Positions 63,873 through 64,000 of a stretch of DNA of 64,000 nt are shown here, one piece after another. Source of the stretch: Spirosoma sordidisoli. GTDB lineage: Bacteria; Bacteroidota; Bacteroidia; Cytophagales; Spirosomataceae. The translations under genes and the position numbers were made by a program. The notes beneath the pieces were generated by a model that worked only from the letters and a program-made list of their open reading frames with translations, was not told the DNA's origin and did no database searches. The stretch is from assembly GCF_004138325.1 (NCBI RefSeq), contig NZ_SBLB01000006.1, positions 62,001 through 126,000 of the forward strand, given 5' to 3'. The number at the start of each line of letters is the position of its first letter. Position 1 is the stretch's first letter.

Positions 63873-64000
63873 TTACGACTTCACCTGCCTGATCTGCCGC
63901 ACCAGCACCTCGTTGATACGCACGTAGCTTTCGTGGGTCCAGCCCGCTACGTGGGGGGTCAGTACGACCCGCTCCGACTGACGGAGATAATCGAAGGCGG
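63873..64000 (-). CDS. D-2-hydroxyacid dehydrogenase, C-terminal end (start off window)
   Basis: Read from the right edge, the last 42 residues contain VVLTPHVAGWTHESYVRIN and a short helix ending RQVKS. The L-T-P-H-[VI]-A-G-W motif with the catalytic His is typical of NAD-dependent D-2-hydroxyacid dehydrogenases of the phosphoglycerate/glyoxylate group. The remainder of the gene is outside the window. Confidence 0.82.
   Translation of the reverse strand, partial: AFDYLRQSERVVLTPHVAGWTHESYVRINEVLVRQIRQVKS

Overview
The window reads as chromosomal DNA of a Bacteroidota organism of the Spirosoma/Cytophagales type. Four things support this: SusC/SusD/SusE-type outer-membrane proteins, a type IX secretion (T9SS) sorting domain, many lipoproteins and TonB-linked barrels, and promoter -7 boxes of the Bacteroidota form TAnnTTTG in front of many genes. 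Base composition is GC-rich and fairly even, so long antisense shadow frames are common. No integrase, transposase, CRISPR array, rRNA or plasmid gene was seen. The genus is inferred from protein style, not from a marker gene.

Layout. 1-7.1 kb: a truncated serine hydrolase, an M28 peptidase, a second serine hydrolase, a small secreted protein and a GH63-like glucosidase. 7.3-15.6 kb: a large subtilase, an S66 LD-carboxypeptidase and several small secreted or unknown genes. 15.7-18.6 kb: a LytS/LytR two-component pair facing a stand-alone receiver/HPt pair. 18.9-24.5 kb: an RluA pseudouridine synthase, then a five-gene minus-strand glycan operon that resembles a WbpB/D/E-type diacetamido-sugar pathway with two glycosyltransferases. 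24.7-29.7 kb: a TonB-type barrel, a tRNA with anticodon TGT and an unexpectedly long variable arm, a MITE-like repeat and a stretch of decayed coding sequence. 29.7-36.5 kb: Wzi-type capsule protein, LytTR regulator, YceI with an autoregulated-looking MarR gene, a BamA/TamA-like barrel, GNAT and Maf. 36.5-50.9 kb: a starch/maltooligosaccharide locus. 50.9-64 kb: Uma2, pyrB, a CocE-type hydrolase, a VWA protein and its likely AAA (MoxR-type) partner 4.3 kb apart, a class-A beta-lactamase-fold protein, a SMUG2-type DNA glycosylase, an alpha-L-fucosidase, a YbjQ protein, an IPT-repeat lipoprotein and the end of a D-2-hydroxyacid dehydrogenase.

The most coherent system is the starch locus. A secreted GH13 amylase with a T9SS sorting domain would act at the cell surface. 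A SusC/SusD pair with a triple-repeat SusE lipoprotein would bind and import oligosaccharide. A GH13 enzyme without a signal peptide would finish the degradation inside. Between amylase and transporter sits a membrane-spanning AraC-family protein carrying two extracytoplasmic CBM20/48-like starch-binding domains and seven membrane segments. I read it as a one-component starch sensor that couples outside binding directly to DNA. The amylase gene as given has a one-base frameshift in a run of five G between its catalytic Asp and Glu codons.

Limits. Everything is from reading the sequence; no database search was run. Family names rest on motifs, and start codons were moved downstream of the longest frame where a signal peptide, lipobox, overlap or promoter position argued for it.
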